This document shows positions 26,625-34,339 of a DNA stretch of 60,000 nucleotides, piece after piece (position 1 is the stretch's first letter; each line of letters begins with the position of its first letter). This DNA comes from Chrysomallon squamiferum (lineage: Eukaryota > Mollusca > Gastropoda > Neomphalida > Peltospiridae): assembly GCA_012295275.1 (NCBI GenBank), contig CM022669.1, forward strand, positions 2,645,640 to 2,705,639, given 5' to 3'. Below the pieces are notes generated by a model. The model did no database searches. It was not told the DNA's origin and saw only the letters and a program-made list of their open reading frames with translations. The translations under genes and the position numbers were made by a program.

Positions 26625-29110
26625 TTGGTGTGTGTAACAAGCACATTATTTCTTCATAAGTATTTTGTTGAATCTTTAATTATCAGTAGCTTGTTATAAA
26701 TGTAGACTTTAAAAAGATTATTTTGTTTTCATCAAGTTCTTATTTATTTAAAATGTATATATACTGTTACTTTTTGGTATTACTATTGTTGTTTTTATTA
26801 TTATGTTTTTAAATAATCTTTTACACTGTTTTTTCCAGGTTTGGATTTCAGAAAGATTTGTCGAGCCTTTTTTCACTTTGCTTTAAAACTTCAAAAGTAA
26901 GTGTTTTGTGATAATAAAACAATAATTTAATCAGATGTTATCTTTTGGATAAGGAGCTTTAAAATTACAGTAAGAGAATCTTTTTAAATGCTTTATCTAT
27001 ATTATTATGGATTTGCAGTATTTTTGGATGTTTCAGAATATAATTCCAAGGTTTTGAAATTTTTCACCTTATAATTACTGTCTATTTAATCTGTGAATTA
27101 GATGTTTTATTCTTTTTGAAAATATCAGTATTAATTGTAATTATATTCAAAGATATTTTGAAAAGATAAATGATTAATTTGTGTTATTTATTTATTCTTA
27201 TTTTTTCAGAATGCCAAGAACCAGTTTGTTGTTGGCTGTTTGTAGTATTTTGTAAGTAATTATTAAAGTCTGTTTATATTGTATGGAATATGAATGATTA
27301 TAGAATCAGTTGTGTTAATATTTATAAATATAATATTGTTCTGACCATAGTTTTATTTTCTCTTCAATTTACACATAACCCATAGTTATATATTCATTTT
27401 ACATTTTATCTGATGACTAAAAATATATCTAATTTGAATCTTATTATACCAAGGATAAATATGTATTTTCTAAAGGTTTAATTATTTTTTATGGATGAAT
27501 GAAAAAGTTCAAATTAAAATTAACATTTGCTGAAAAACCATACTTTTTATCATAAAAAAAAAAAAAAATGATATTTGCATTAGTAATTATTACAAACAAT
27601 GAGTGAAAAATGTCTAATTAGGATTAACATTTTCTGAAAAGACAGGTTATTTCGATTGTTTGTATTATTTAGACTTTGGTGTTTGATATTTCAGAGTGTT
27701 TTTTCTGCTGATATCTGCTGTTTGCATGGCATATAAAATACTGTTGATCCAAGCAAAACTAGAACTGAGTTCTGTGTGGACTCAAGGAGCTAGTTACAAG
27801 TAAGTTTTACAGAAACAAGTGAATAAAAAACATAGAGGAAACATGCTCCTGCCATGTAATAGCCTATTAGGACTTTTATCTATTAATATACATCTGGTAT
27901 CAGTGGCAAAAGTGCAGTGACATCATCTACATAATAAATTGTTAGTAGATTGGCATTAACTAGGAGATGAACGTTGTGGCTTTTTAGTTTGATCTTTTAC
28001 CCATTTCAAGTTATTAGTATTATTGCTTCTTTCATTAAGAATACAATTGTAATCAAGATTAATGTGTTAATGAACTGGTTATTACTTTATGAAACACGCT
28101 AGTAAATGTACAGTGTATATGGATATTAAGAATATATAAAAGGCCTGATGTTTAATATAATCTGTATAAAATATTACTTTACTAAAGTATCTTTAGTTTA
28201 AAACTTGTACACAATTAAATGACAACAAATTTTGACTCCTTTCTTGCATGGTTTTCTACTTCTACATCACTTGTAAGTGTTATCTTTCACGCAATATGTT
28301 ACCACTGGTCTATTTTGGCCAGTCACCAAAATTCAGAAAGTCAGAGGTTGGCCACAAGCTGCAGAAGAAAAACAAATTAGTAACAAATGTTGTTAAATTA
28401 TCTGCCATTTGAAATTTTCACTTCTTAGAGACAGCTATTCTGCAAACATTTTTTATATTCAAACACATTCATTTAAAATTAAATACTTCATGAATCATTA
28501 TTTTCAATATAGTCATCAGGTCTGATCCATGTAGTAACTGTATGTGAGGTAATATGTTTGGTTTGTGAGTACACTGTTTTGTGTTTGTAGTGAATTTGTG
28601 AAAGGTATGATCTACACACATGAAGCAGGAACACATGCGTCAGTGCTGAATCATCTACACTCAGTCCTCAAGTCAAACATACAACTGTTAGAACAGGTGA
28701 GAATCAGTTCATCACTTGTGTAATGTGTTCAGTGGAAACAGAAATGAAATTTAGTATCATTTTAGAATTATAAGTTTGCTGAGCATCTGTGTGTAGTCAG
28801 AAACATTCTAGTACCTACACCATTTCAAAAAATGATATACATCAGAATATATAAATTTCAAATTGGAAAAAAGTTTCTGTAAAAAAACAACAAAGAACCC
28901 CAAGAAATAACAATAATAATAATAATAATAATAATAATGAATTTCATTTCACACCTTAGTTTATCAGTTTTGAAGCCTTTAGAAAAGTACTTAGATATAT
29001 AACATTTCTCCATTCTAATTTGATTTTGTTTATTTCAGATCCAGTCATCCCTGCAGTCACTGTACAGCAAGTCTGTGTTAAATACATGTAGCAAGGTAGA
29101 GTGTTCATAA
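4143..29110 (+). CDS. GRAM domain-containing membrane protein (GRAMD2-like), 14 coding exons
   Basis: Spliced CDS of about 518 residues. Exons: 4143-4462, 15640-15780, 16741-16783, 18358-18445, 21192-21295, 21794-21889, 22429-22506, 23868-23918, 26275-26527, 26839-26896, 27210-27251, 27695-27799, 28591-28696, 29039-29110. Every intron is GT..AG and every phase matches. Layout: Ser/Lys-rich N-terminus (1-168), GRAM domain (about 180-289, with FHKLFKRV, DILLHGFLYVSPNWVCFYSK, LFIPNAIGI and SFMSRDTTFRLL), Ser-rich linker (291-307), acidic Ser/Asp tract (331-344), one membrane helix (about 417-437) and a tail ending in LLEQIQSSLQSL. In known GRAMD2 proteins, GRAM plus a C-terminal helix gives an ER-anchored phosphoinositide-binding tether at plasma membrane contacts; that role is inferred here. 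GRAMD1/Aster proteins also carry a VASt domain, which I could not find. GRAMD1-like with loss of VASt is the alternative. Further upstream coding exons are not excluded. Confidence 0.85.
4558..4635 (+). repeat. tRNA-derived SINE head
   Basis: The segment reads like a decayed tRNA. An A-box-like TAGTTCAGCGATTCGAG starts at 4568, and a B-box-like GGATCAATCC starts at 4612, about 44 bases later as in a tRNA. The B box has lost one base. GC is well above the surroundings. It lies in intron 1 about 100 bases after exon 1 and is probably not a functional tRNA. Confidence 0.5.
5270..5438 (+). other. Possible alternative non-coding or short coding exon in intron 1
   Basis: A higher-GC segment ends in a strong donor, TTAAG|gtaagt, at 5439. 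It includes a short open stretch (EEAGAYLVIIYIPVTTTN) from about 5289. It could be an alternative first exon. No clear acceptor or promoter was identified. Confidence 0.2.
11097..11244 (-). other. Short ORF with cysteine-rich C-terminus
   Basis: The minus-strand frame ends with a tail of spacing C-x3-CC-x5-C-x2-CC before TAA (plus 11097-11099). No signal peptide or propeptide is visible, and the upstream part is not distinctive. I cannot tell it from a chance ORF, and no function is claimed. Confidence 0.15.
13915..14065. repeat. Dispersed repeat, copy A
   Basis: About 150 bases are diverged but alignable with 17018-17165. Shared landmarks in order: AACTGTAAACAAA, ATTGTTC, GCTGA[TC]TGCAATATA, CCAGAC, CACATTTGTT and ATATTTCAGTTTAGTGAA. 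Probably an old mobile-element fragment. Confidence 0.7.
15640..15780 (+). CDS. GRAM gene coding exon 2
   Basis: 141 bases, phase 2 to phase 2, between atttttcag and CAG|gtcagt. Encodes residues 107-153, a Ser/Thr-rich segment without a recognised domain. GC and codon use stand out from the AT-rich flanks. It can be skipped without a frame change. The sequence around its donor recurs in decayed form in the next intron. Confidence 0.82.
15771..16260. repeat. Degenerate repeats of the exon 2 donor region
   Basis: Motifs like agcatcaggtcagtgatata recur after exon 2 at about 15771, 15923, 16075, 16160 and 16247, decaying with distance and interleaved with aagctgct and attatta motifs. The first instance is the real exon 2 donor; the one near 15923 keeps a donor-like CAG|gtcaga. 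Confidence 0.5.
16741..16783 (+). CDS. GRAM gene coding exon 3 (43 bp)
   Basis: A small exon between tgcttctcag and ACA|gtaagt, joining phase 2 to phase 0. Encodes residues 154-168 (SASVTGVSRKFPLT after a shared Arg codon). It lies just before the GRAM domain and is basic. Confidence 0.75.
17018..17165. repeat. Dispersed repeat, copy B
   Basis: Direct-orientation partner of 13915-14065, with the same ordered landmarks and scattered substitutions. It sits in intron 3. The divergence implies an old duplication or two insertions of one family. Confidence 0.7.
17456..17640. repeat. T-rich tract with (TTTTA)n
   Basis: Poly-T with TTTA units, then about 16 TTTTA pentamers (17541-17621). It gives a spurious Phe/Leu-rich ORF. 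Confidence 0.85.
17926..18408. repeat. 243 bp tandem duplication spanning intron and part of exon 4
   Basis: Copy 1 runs about 17926-18165 and copy 2 about 18169-18408, offset 243 bp. I see no mismatches, even in the (AT)n run. The junction lies at AGCTG, present at both parental ends, next to an extra agctgaactt unit. This fits a very recent microhomology-mediated duplication, a young polymorphism or an assembly artefact. Confidence 0.9.
18115..18165 (+). pseudogene. Duplicated 5' half of GRAM exon 4, without donor
   Basis: The 51 bases repeat the first 51 bases of exon 4 exactly and have the same acceptor. The copy then breaks off at AGCTG and runs into intron-derived sequence. If the acceptor were used, the frame would reach TAG at 18184-18186 after six intron-derived codons, truncating the protein before most of the GRAM domain. 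Duplicated intron sequence then continues to the true exon. Confidence 0.85.
18358..18445 (+). CDS. GRAM gene coding exon 4 (start of GRAM domain)
   Basis: 88 bases between tttcatcag and GACT|gtaaga. Encodes residues 169-197, including the CNRFHKLFKRV motif and an acidic PEDEDP stretch typical of the N-terminal edge of GRAMD1/2 GRAM domains. A tandem duplication repeats this exon's acceptor and first 51 bases 243 bp upstream. Only this downstream copy keeps the full exon and donor. Confidence 0.88.
18861..18934. repeat. (AAT)n-(ATT)n inverted microsatellite
   Basis: About ten AAT units run directly into about fourteen ATT units, forming an almost complete palindrome that could extrude a hairpin. 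It lies in intron 4. Confidence 0.85.
19186..19396 (+). pseudogene. Decayed coding relic (two overlapping frames)
   Basis: A plus-strand ATG frame (19186-19281, MAVENGLLKFTAERLKLKSS onward) stops at TGA. An adjacent frame carries on through the region as QLGQSVRLLRDGSSDARLKD and then a DYFINKTSDRDLIQVFKSLQ segment to TGA at 19394-19396. Amino-acid use is protein-like in both, as in a gene with one frameshift. Family not recognised; a mobile-element ORF is the likeliest source. Confidence 0.35.
19440..19612. repeat. Compound (TA)n(TG)n(CA)n(TA)n microsatellite
   Basis: Long alternating purine-pyrimidine runs with a central TG-to-CA switch. It produces overlapping Tyr/His/Val-rich ORFs on both strands that are not genes. 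Confidence 0.9.
19744..19920 (-). CDS. Cysteine-rich ORF, possible terminal exon or mobile-element zinc-binding fragment
   Basis: The minus strand encodes about 58 residues with nine cysteines, spaced C-x-C-x3-C-x4-C-x4-C-x13-C-x-C-x2-C-x-C, then a Gly/Pro/Thr/Ser tail and TGA (plus 19744-19746). An acceptor-like tttgttgaaatag lies just upstream. The region is markedly more GC-rich than the flanks. A zinc-binding or disulfide-rich module is possible. It lies within an intron of the GRAM gene on the opposite strand, beside the relic at 19.2-19.4 kb, so a transposon origin is favoured. Family not identified. Confidence 0.35.
   Translation of the reverse strand, partial: SKWPSCQCSEMCLQQRCKYSGCEWYHYKDLLNKRYCQCFQCICGGGAPATTSSGPELF
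20305..20660 (-). mobile_element. Poly(A)-tailed retroposon insertion
   Basis: On the minus strand a body of mixed, moderate-GC sequence ends in CACAACAATAAA followed by about 20 A (plus poly-T at 20309-20328). A polyadenylation signal running straight into an A tail is typical of a reverse-transcribed RNA. The body is open on both strands over short stretches without a recognised protein. The 5' boundary and target-site duplication were not found. Confidence 0.45.
21192..21295 (+). CDS. GRAM gene coding exon 5 (GRAM core)
   Basis: 104 bases between tttctctcag and CTG|gtgagc. Encodes residues 198-232, with YSCAFKGDILLHGFLYVSPN and then WVCFYSKI. This is the most diagnostic GRAM segment: GRAMD1/2 proteins have CAL-x5-IL-x2-G-x-L-[FY]-[VL]-S-x-NW-[IV]-CF. 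It forms the first beta strands of the PH-like fold. Confidence 0.92.
21513..21576. repeat. Perfect inverted repeat (hairpin) in intron 5
   Basis: Two 22-base arms (21513-21534 and 21555-21576, ACTGATTACAAATTAAGTAA at the left end) are exact reverse complements. They flank a 20-base AATT-rich centre that is itself nearly palindromic, so pairing extends further. Confidence 0.9.
21794..21889 (+). CDS. GRAM gene coding exon 6 (GRAM core)
   Basis: 96 bases, phase 0 to 0, between ggtttag and AAG|gtaatg. Encodes residues 233-264, with EKVISITREKMALFIPNAI matching the GRAMD pattern I-x2-[IM]-x-K-x-[KR]-[TM]-A-x2-[IV]-PNAI. Confidence 0.9.
22429..22506 (+). CDS. GRAM gene coding exon 7 (end of GRAM domain)
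   Basis: 78 bases, phase 0 to 0, between attttcag and TCT|gtgagt. Encodes residues 265-290. YVFGSFMSRDTTFRLLVSLW matches the C-terminal GRAM signature. The SF-x-SRD-[ST]-T-[FY]-[KR]-LL form resembles GRAMD2 more than GRAMD1, which usually has SFGARDR. Confidence 0.9.
23868..23918 (+). CDS. GRAM gene coding exon 8 (51 bp Ser-rich, possible cassette)
   Basis: 51 bases, phase 0 to 0, between ccttgttag and TTT|gtaagt. Encodes PDSIESSISSVSESVYF (residues 291-307), a Ser-rich linker after the GRAM domain. Skipping it keeps the frame. No domain recognised. Confidence 0.75.
26275..26527 (+). CDS. GRAM gene coding exon 9 (acidic Ser-rich linker)
   Basis: 253 bases between ctgtag and CACT|gtgagt. Encodes residues 308-391: a short basic start, an acidic serine run (STTDDSSDDSDSSS, with possible casein-kinase-2-type sites), then a segment ending EEPRPYFYLIHC across the next splice. 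In GRAMD1 proteins a VASt domain sits between GRAM and the membrane helix; this exon does not resemble one. Confidence 0.88.
26560..26632. repeat. (TG)n microsatellite after exon 9
   Basis: About 30 TG units begin 33 bases after the exon 9 donor. Long intronic TG runs just downstream of a donor are known in other genes to influence splicing; no effect is shown here. Confidence 0.9.
26839..26896 (+). CDS. GRAM gene coding exon 10
   Basis: 58 bases between tttttccag and AAA|gtaagt. Encodes residues 392-410 (CLDFRKICRAFFHFALKLQ), an amphipathic basic-aromatic segment just before the membrane helix, probably lying along the cytosolic membrane face. Confidence 0.83.
27210..27251 (+). CDS. GRAM gene coding exon 11 (start of membrane helix)
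   Basis: 42 bases between ttttttcag and TTT|gtaagt. Encodes residues 411-424 (MPRTSLLLAVCSI after a shared Lys codon). It is too short for ORF-based detection but the phases match on both sides. The membrane helix starts here and continues in the next exon. Confidence 0.82.
27695..27799 (+). CDS. GRAM gene coding exon 12 (membrane helix and luminal start)
   Basis: 105 bases between gatatttcag and CAA|gtaagt. Encodes residues 425-459. LVFFLLISAVCMAYKILLIQ completes a helix of about 21 residues (417-437), followed by a polar segment with SSVWTQGASY. With a cytosolic GRAM domain, the part after the helix would be luminal. Confidence 0.85.
28591..28696 (+). CDS. GRAM gene coding exon 13 (post-membrane tail)
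   Basis: 106 bases between tgtttgtag and CAG|gtgaga. Encodes residues 460-495, a His-rich helical segment ending SVLKSNIQLLEQ. This resembles the short helical tail after the membrane anchor of GRAMD1 proteins. It ends in phase 0, which would allow alternative last exons. Confidence 0.85.
29039..29110 (+). CDS. GRAM gene terminal coding exon 14
   Basis: Acceptor tttatttcag ends at 29038. Encodes residues 496-518 (IQSSLQSLYSKSVLNTCSK, then VECS) and stops at TAA 29108-29110. The pattern LLEQ-[IM]-x-SSL-x-SL across exons 13-14 matches ends of GRAMD1-type proteins, so termination here fits the family. A donor-like AAG|gtagag at 29096 would remove the last four residues and allow splicing onward. 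Confidence 0.78.
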   Translation: MQSSLQSLYSKSVLNTCSKVECS

Positions 29111-32100
29111 AACAAAGCTGAAATTATCTGCACTGCATCATAAGTATTGTCATTGTGCCATGTACACAACACTGTTGTGTTCATAAAATTTGTGGGCTGA
29201 AGAGATTTGTTCAAAAATTGTGCTTTATAACTTTTGGACAAAAAGAAGAAAAGAAATATTTGAAATTTGTTTTGGTCAACTTTAAGAGGTTGCAAGTTGT
29301 TTGTTTTTGCCTCAGTTGTTAATCTTCAGAGTAAAATAGAGTATGAACATTCCAGCAATTTCAAAAAATCATTCCAAAATACCATCTCATAATTATGTTT
29401 TCTGTGATCATCATTTATCTTCATTTATCCTGAGTTATCATTAATCAGTTTTCTTTTTCTAATTTTGTGTTTTTGTCACATTCATAAACTGTGTTTCAGT
29501 TATTGTTTATTTCTGTGTTTTCATCATCACTCAGTTCTATTCCTTTCATTGAAAATCAGTTTGGGCAATATCAGAGCTCATACAGACATACACACACTAA
29601 TGATTATGTACATATATGCATGCATGTATGTATTTATATATGTATAGCTGTTTTATTTTTTGTCTTTGTAAGTATGTGATAATTGTCAGATTAATCATTG
29701 CTCAGCATTCAGCATTTCACTTGAGTTGAATTAACGATTTCTAATCCGTCCAGCAACATAACATGTTTTATGTTTGTCATGTTATTTGTCATGAAAATAC
29801 TACCTCTGATTCCAATCACTGTCTTTTGTAAAGTCAGGAGAAAGGAGAAAATGCTTTAAAAATTTAAATGAAAGTGGGCAAAAATGCTCACCTTGATTTG
29901 ATGGAGTCATTTATGAAAGTTGGGTTGGTTTTACTTTACTTATTAATATTTGCAAGGTGTTTCTTTATTTTGACACATTTGGAGCTGTGATTTATAGGTG
30001 TGAACACTCATCTATTTTCTTTGTACTAGGAAGAAAAATGAATTAGCAATTATTTTCATAATAATATATTTTTTTCCAGTAAACAAAACCCAATAACAGG
30101 TCTAATAATTTAAATAAATATTGAAAAAAAAAAAAAAAAATGGTAAGAAAGAAAGAAAAAAGAAGAGAGAGAGTAGAAAAGATTTGCATTTAAATAATTT
30201 ATTTTAAAAGTTAATTAATGTTATTTATTAAGTAAAACAATGAACAGTGTTTTGCATAATATATTAGTTGCATAAAACATTACAAAAGTTTGTTATTGTT
30301 ATAATTTCAAAACAAGAGCATAACTTTTTGGTGTATGTTTGTCATGTTTTGCTTGTTTCAAATTACTTTGTCACCTATCAATCAACTAGTCACAGGTTCA
30401 TGATCTCAAATCACTTATTAGATATGGCCTACAGTAGCAAATTATAAATATAGCTTACAATAATAGACTTTAAAAGCAGACTGTGAATTAAATATAATGT
30501 GTAATAGCTGATTATCAAATTATGTGTCATTACATAAGCAGATTATCAAATAGAACTACATAGATATACAGTAGCAAATTATCAAATAGAAATTTGTTAT
30601 AAAATATGATATTAATCCAAATACTTTACTTGAACTTGTTATGATAGTGTTAATATTTCAACAGAATTAATGATGATAAAGAAAACAGATTGTAAAATGT
30701 GAGTGTATGAATGTGTTACGGGAATTTTTGTAGTCATAAAAGTAATTATTCTCTATATTTTGTTATAATAACCAGGCATTAGTTATAATAAAACTGTTCA
30801 TTACAGATTTATTTTTAAATATACTGTTGATCAGTTTTGAATTGATACCATTCTGTTATCATTATTATTGTTACTGTTATTATTATTATTATTATTAATT
30901 TATAACATATTTTTTAAATGCTACTCTGGTGTTTTTGATTATTATTATTGGTTTTTTCTTCAGTTTCATATTATTTTGTTATATTAATTACATATCTGAA
31001 TACAATTTTTATTATTATTATTATTATTATTAATTATTTTTCTTGTCATTTTTATGTGTGATTTCTTCCAGCAACTCAAATTCTGATTTGTTTACAGAAA
31101 TATCTTACATCTAGAAAATAATTAGATAAAATGTTGCATATTATGTAGTGTCTCTGTTAGTGTACCACTGTTTGTTTAATCATAGAAAAAATATATTTAT
31201 TTAAATTAAATTTTGAACGATTATTATGATTGTTTTTTTTTTCAATGAACCAAATGTTGTTATAATCTACATGTCAAAATTGTTTGTTACTGTTACGTTT
31301 TTCACAGATTATATGATATAGTTATTACTTGTTATTTTCTGCTTACTGCAGAGCCATAAGAATGCGTTTTTGTATGTCAGAATTGACAGCAAGGAAATTA
31401 AGAATTTGTTTTCTCTTTCAACAGGTTGAAAATCCTGGCCAAAAGCATTATGGCCATCTGTATGTTTAAATTCAAAATTGTTTTAATTTTAATCCATTAG
31501 CAAAAAAAACCCAAAAACAACAAAAAATTTACTATTAAAGTTACACATAATTAGGTCACATCTTGCATACAAGCTGTGTTTTTCATAAAGTTAATGGTTT
31601 CTTTTAGAATATTTGGTTCATATTGTGCACACAGGATTGAGGATAAAGGATTTTCATCCTGTGCTGTTCTGGAGAGGCTTTCTACCTAAAATTAAAATGA
31701 TCTTCCCTAATATTCTATTATGATAATATTTAATTAGTTCTGCTGAGTGAATTTGTCAATTCTTTATCTTATTTGCTGTTCACATCTACTGAGATTTAAC
31801 TTCCATTCTTATTGTGACGAGCATCATAATTTTGTTTATTTCTTTAAAGTAACATTTGTTGTTGCTCTGAAATGTGATGAGATTTCACAGAAGATTTTCC
31901 ATTAATATTTGCCATGTTTTCTATGAACGTTATTACTATGAAGGTTGTTTTATTTTCTGGAATTTATTTAGCAATGCAGATTCATTATATTTTAAAATGT
32001 ATAGTTCATTCCTTATTCTTCATTATATATGCCTGTATATACTTAAACTTATACACAGACATTTATCCTTTTCATTCAGTTTGCTTTATGTGTTTTTTAT

Positions 32101-32600
32101 CTTTTTTGTTTATTCCATATTCAACCAAATTCTTGTACCAGTTTTAGTATAAAAAAACAAGAAGAAATACCAGTTATAACTATTAATTAATTAATTAATA
32201 ATAATAATTTTAATATTGTTATTATCACTATTGTAGTTTCTTTCTATACTTGCTGGTTTATACAGTGTCCACTCATTAGTCAGTTTTACTTATATTGTGT
32301 TGTTGCAAACCAATAGCAATAGTTAAAAAAAGACTGAAACATAAATATTCTTAGAAAGGAAAAGTTTAAATAGTTTCTCTGCACATAAAGAGAAATGCTG
32401 TGGAGAACAGAAAGCTCTGAGTCAGTCACTGCTGTCATGCAGACTGCTGCAGGCAGTTGTAAGCATGGCTTCTTCCTGACATTGCTGCCTTGTTATTAAA
32501 TGTCAACACTACATATTAAGTATTGTGCTATGAGCACTTTATTTTGTTTTGTCTGTGGAATAAAGTATTGTTATTAACTTTTTCATGCTTACTTCAAAAG

Positions 32601-32638
<38 letters not shown>

Positions 32639-33235
32639 TAAGATTTCTATAATATTTGCATAATTTGTATTTATTTATTTTTGTTATCATCTTTTAAATA
32701 TATATTTGTAAATTTAAGGTGAAAATAATTTCTAATATAAACTGATTTGCTCTGAACTTAATAAAACACAATTTTTTTGTTTGTTTAGTCTTTGTTACTG
32801 CTTTTTGACTTAAGTTTGTAAAATACACAAACTGTAATGATCTAATTTTTTAATCTTTATTTTTGTGCAAGAGTTACTTAAGAATGAGTGACATGGATAC
32901 TGTATGACAACTGATATGTAAGCAATTTGTTTGAAATATAATTAGTTCAGTTGAAATGGCAAAAGAATAATGCTGGTTTTTACAGTGTGTATATTTATGA
33001 TGTATACAGGCGTATGTATATAGAGCCAGGGCAGCAGGTATTTTCTTCATATTTTTCATTTTACAAAGATTTCACAGTTCAAAACACTGGTAATCAAATG
33101 CACCAGCATGACAATCTAAATTTATTATTTTAATTTTTTTTTTTTTTTTTTTTCTGGCATAAATAATTAATCCTTGTCTGATATCAATTTTATATTAATT
33201 TTCTATTAATATTTAATGTTTTTTCTTTTTTTTAG
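29111..33235. other. 3' UTR and downstream sequence of the GRAM gene
   Basis: AT-rich, with no convincing long exon. AATAAA signals occur at several places, for example near 30107 and 32562. (CA)n lies at 32602-32637. Higher-GC patches at 31620-31690 and 32390-32510 are unassigned. The true polyadenylation site cannot be chosen from sequence. Confidence 0.5.
31425..31469 (+). CDS. Possible alternative last exon of the GRAM gene
   Basis: A strong acceptor (ttttctctttcaacag) is followed in phase 0 by VENPGQKHYGHLYV and TAA at 31467-31469. Exon 13, and exon 14 cut at its internal donor, both end in phase 0, so either could join. A donor-like CT|gtatgt sits inside. No homology recognised; it could be a chance ORF in the 3' region. 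Confidence 0.25.
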   Translation, partial: VENPGQKHYGHLYV

Positions 33236-33297
33236 ATACTAACATATTTAGCTAAAGTTAAAACTGCCAGTTTGATGATACGGTTCCCCACTCTGAG
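33236..33297 (+). CDS. Possible downstream exon, phase-matched with 33398-33480
   Basis: Acceptor ttctttttttttag and donor GAG|gtgcaa bound 62 bases that read in phase 0 as ILTYLAKVKTASLMIRFPTL, then two bases of a codon completed by the exon at 33398. Complexity is above the surrounding T-rich DNA. It may be an alternative 3' end of the GRAM gene or part of another plus-strand transcript. Confidence 0.35.
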
Positions 33298-33397
33298 GTG
33301 CAATAAAAAAAAAAAATTCTTTCTTTTACCGATTTTTTAAATATTCTTTAAATTAAATTATCATTTTTAAAATTATTTTTTTATCTTTATCTTCCAG

Positions 33398-33480
33398 TAA
33401 CAATACTGAAACCTGTAGCTTACTGTCACTTTTTTCTAATTCTCTGTTACCATATACCTTTGGCATAAAGGGCAATTTCA
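33398..33480 (+). CDS. Possible downstream exon after 33236-33297
   Basis: Acceptor ttatcttccag and donor TTCA|gtaagc bound 83 bases. In the phase set by the previous candidate exon the reading is SNNTETCSLLSLFSNSLLPY, then TFGIKGNF, with no stop. The product is unrecognised. In the only phase open here, an acceptor at 35104 would add about 14 residues before a stop. The opposite strand also has an open frame here. Confidence 0.33.
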
Positions 33481-34286
33481 GTAAGCATTTATTATTACAA
33501 AACACATATTGTAACAGTTTCTGGACAAAAATTATTATTGTTGTTGTTGGGGGTCCATTAATTTTAAAAACTAGTAACAAGATATTTTAAAGCCATGTGA
33601 TAGTCCAAGTGAAACTCCAAGTGGTATATTTCCTTCACTTCATCTTCACAGACCTTGGTAAATATTTATCTAAATGTTAGACATGTTAAGGAAACTATTA
33701 TTATCAATGCATTTATGAACTCTCAGGTATTTTAAATGCATTGGGAACCTTGTTAGTGAAAAGAAATACCAGGCTTTTGTTTCTTCTTCTTCTTTTTTAT
33801 TTTCTTTTTTTTCTTTTTTTTTGATCTTTTAAAATGAAATGTTATTTTTGGTTTATTATTATTCTTTGTTTTCATTCTTTAATTTTTATTTATTTATTTA
33901 TTTATTTATATTTTTTATTTTTTTTCAGTGATATTTTTGCAAAGAGTTTTACATATTTTCTGTTTTCAAGTGTCTTTTTTTTATCATAATGCAATTAACA
34001 AAATTCACATTAAGAATCATACATTTTAATGTAGAAAATGTTGAATGCAGGCATTTTATAATTAATTTTTGGTGCTTAAATTAGTAGTCAGACAAGGATT
34101 AAAACAATATGACGCCAATCAAATCATCTGTGTAATAGTTTTCATTTTAATATATTTGTTAATTATGCAAATTTACTGATGTATCCAGGTATTTTGAAGG
34201 AGAAATAAAAATGCTGAAAATTTTTGTTGTTTGTTTTCAATGAATATATAGGTTTTTTGTTTGTTTGTTACATATTTGTATTTATT

Positions 34287-34336
34287 TATTTTGATTTGAT
34301 TTGATTTGATTTGATTTGATTTGATTGATTGATTGT
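34287..34336. repeat. (TTGAT)n pentanucleotide run
   Basis: Seven or more TTGAT units followed by TTGATTGATTG. The same pentamer recurs inside the 54-55 kb minisatellite. Confidence 0.85.
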
Positions 34337-34339
34337 TAA

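Noticed and set aside
33353-33580. Minus-strand ORF whose end (KLQVSVLLLEDKDKKIILK) faintly resembles the end of TGF-beta ligands
   Set aside because: It lacks the conserved cysteines, and it is antisense to a plus-strand segment with better splice sites.
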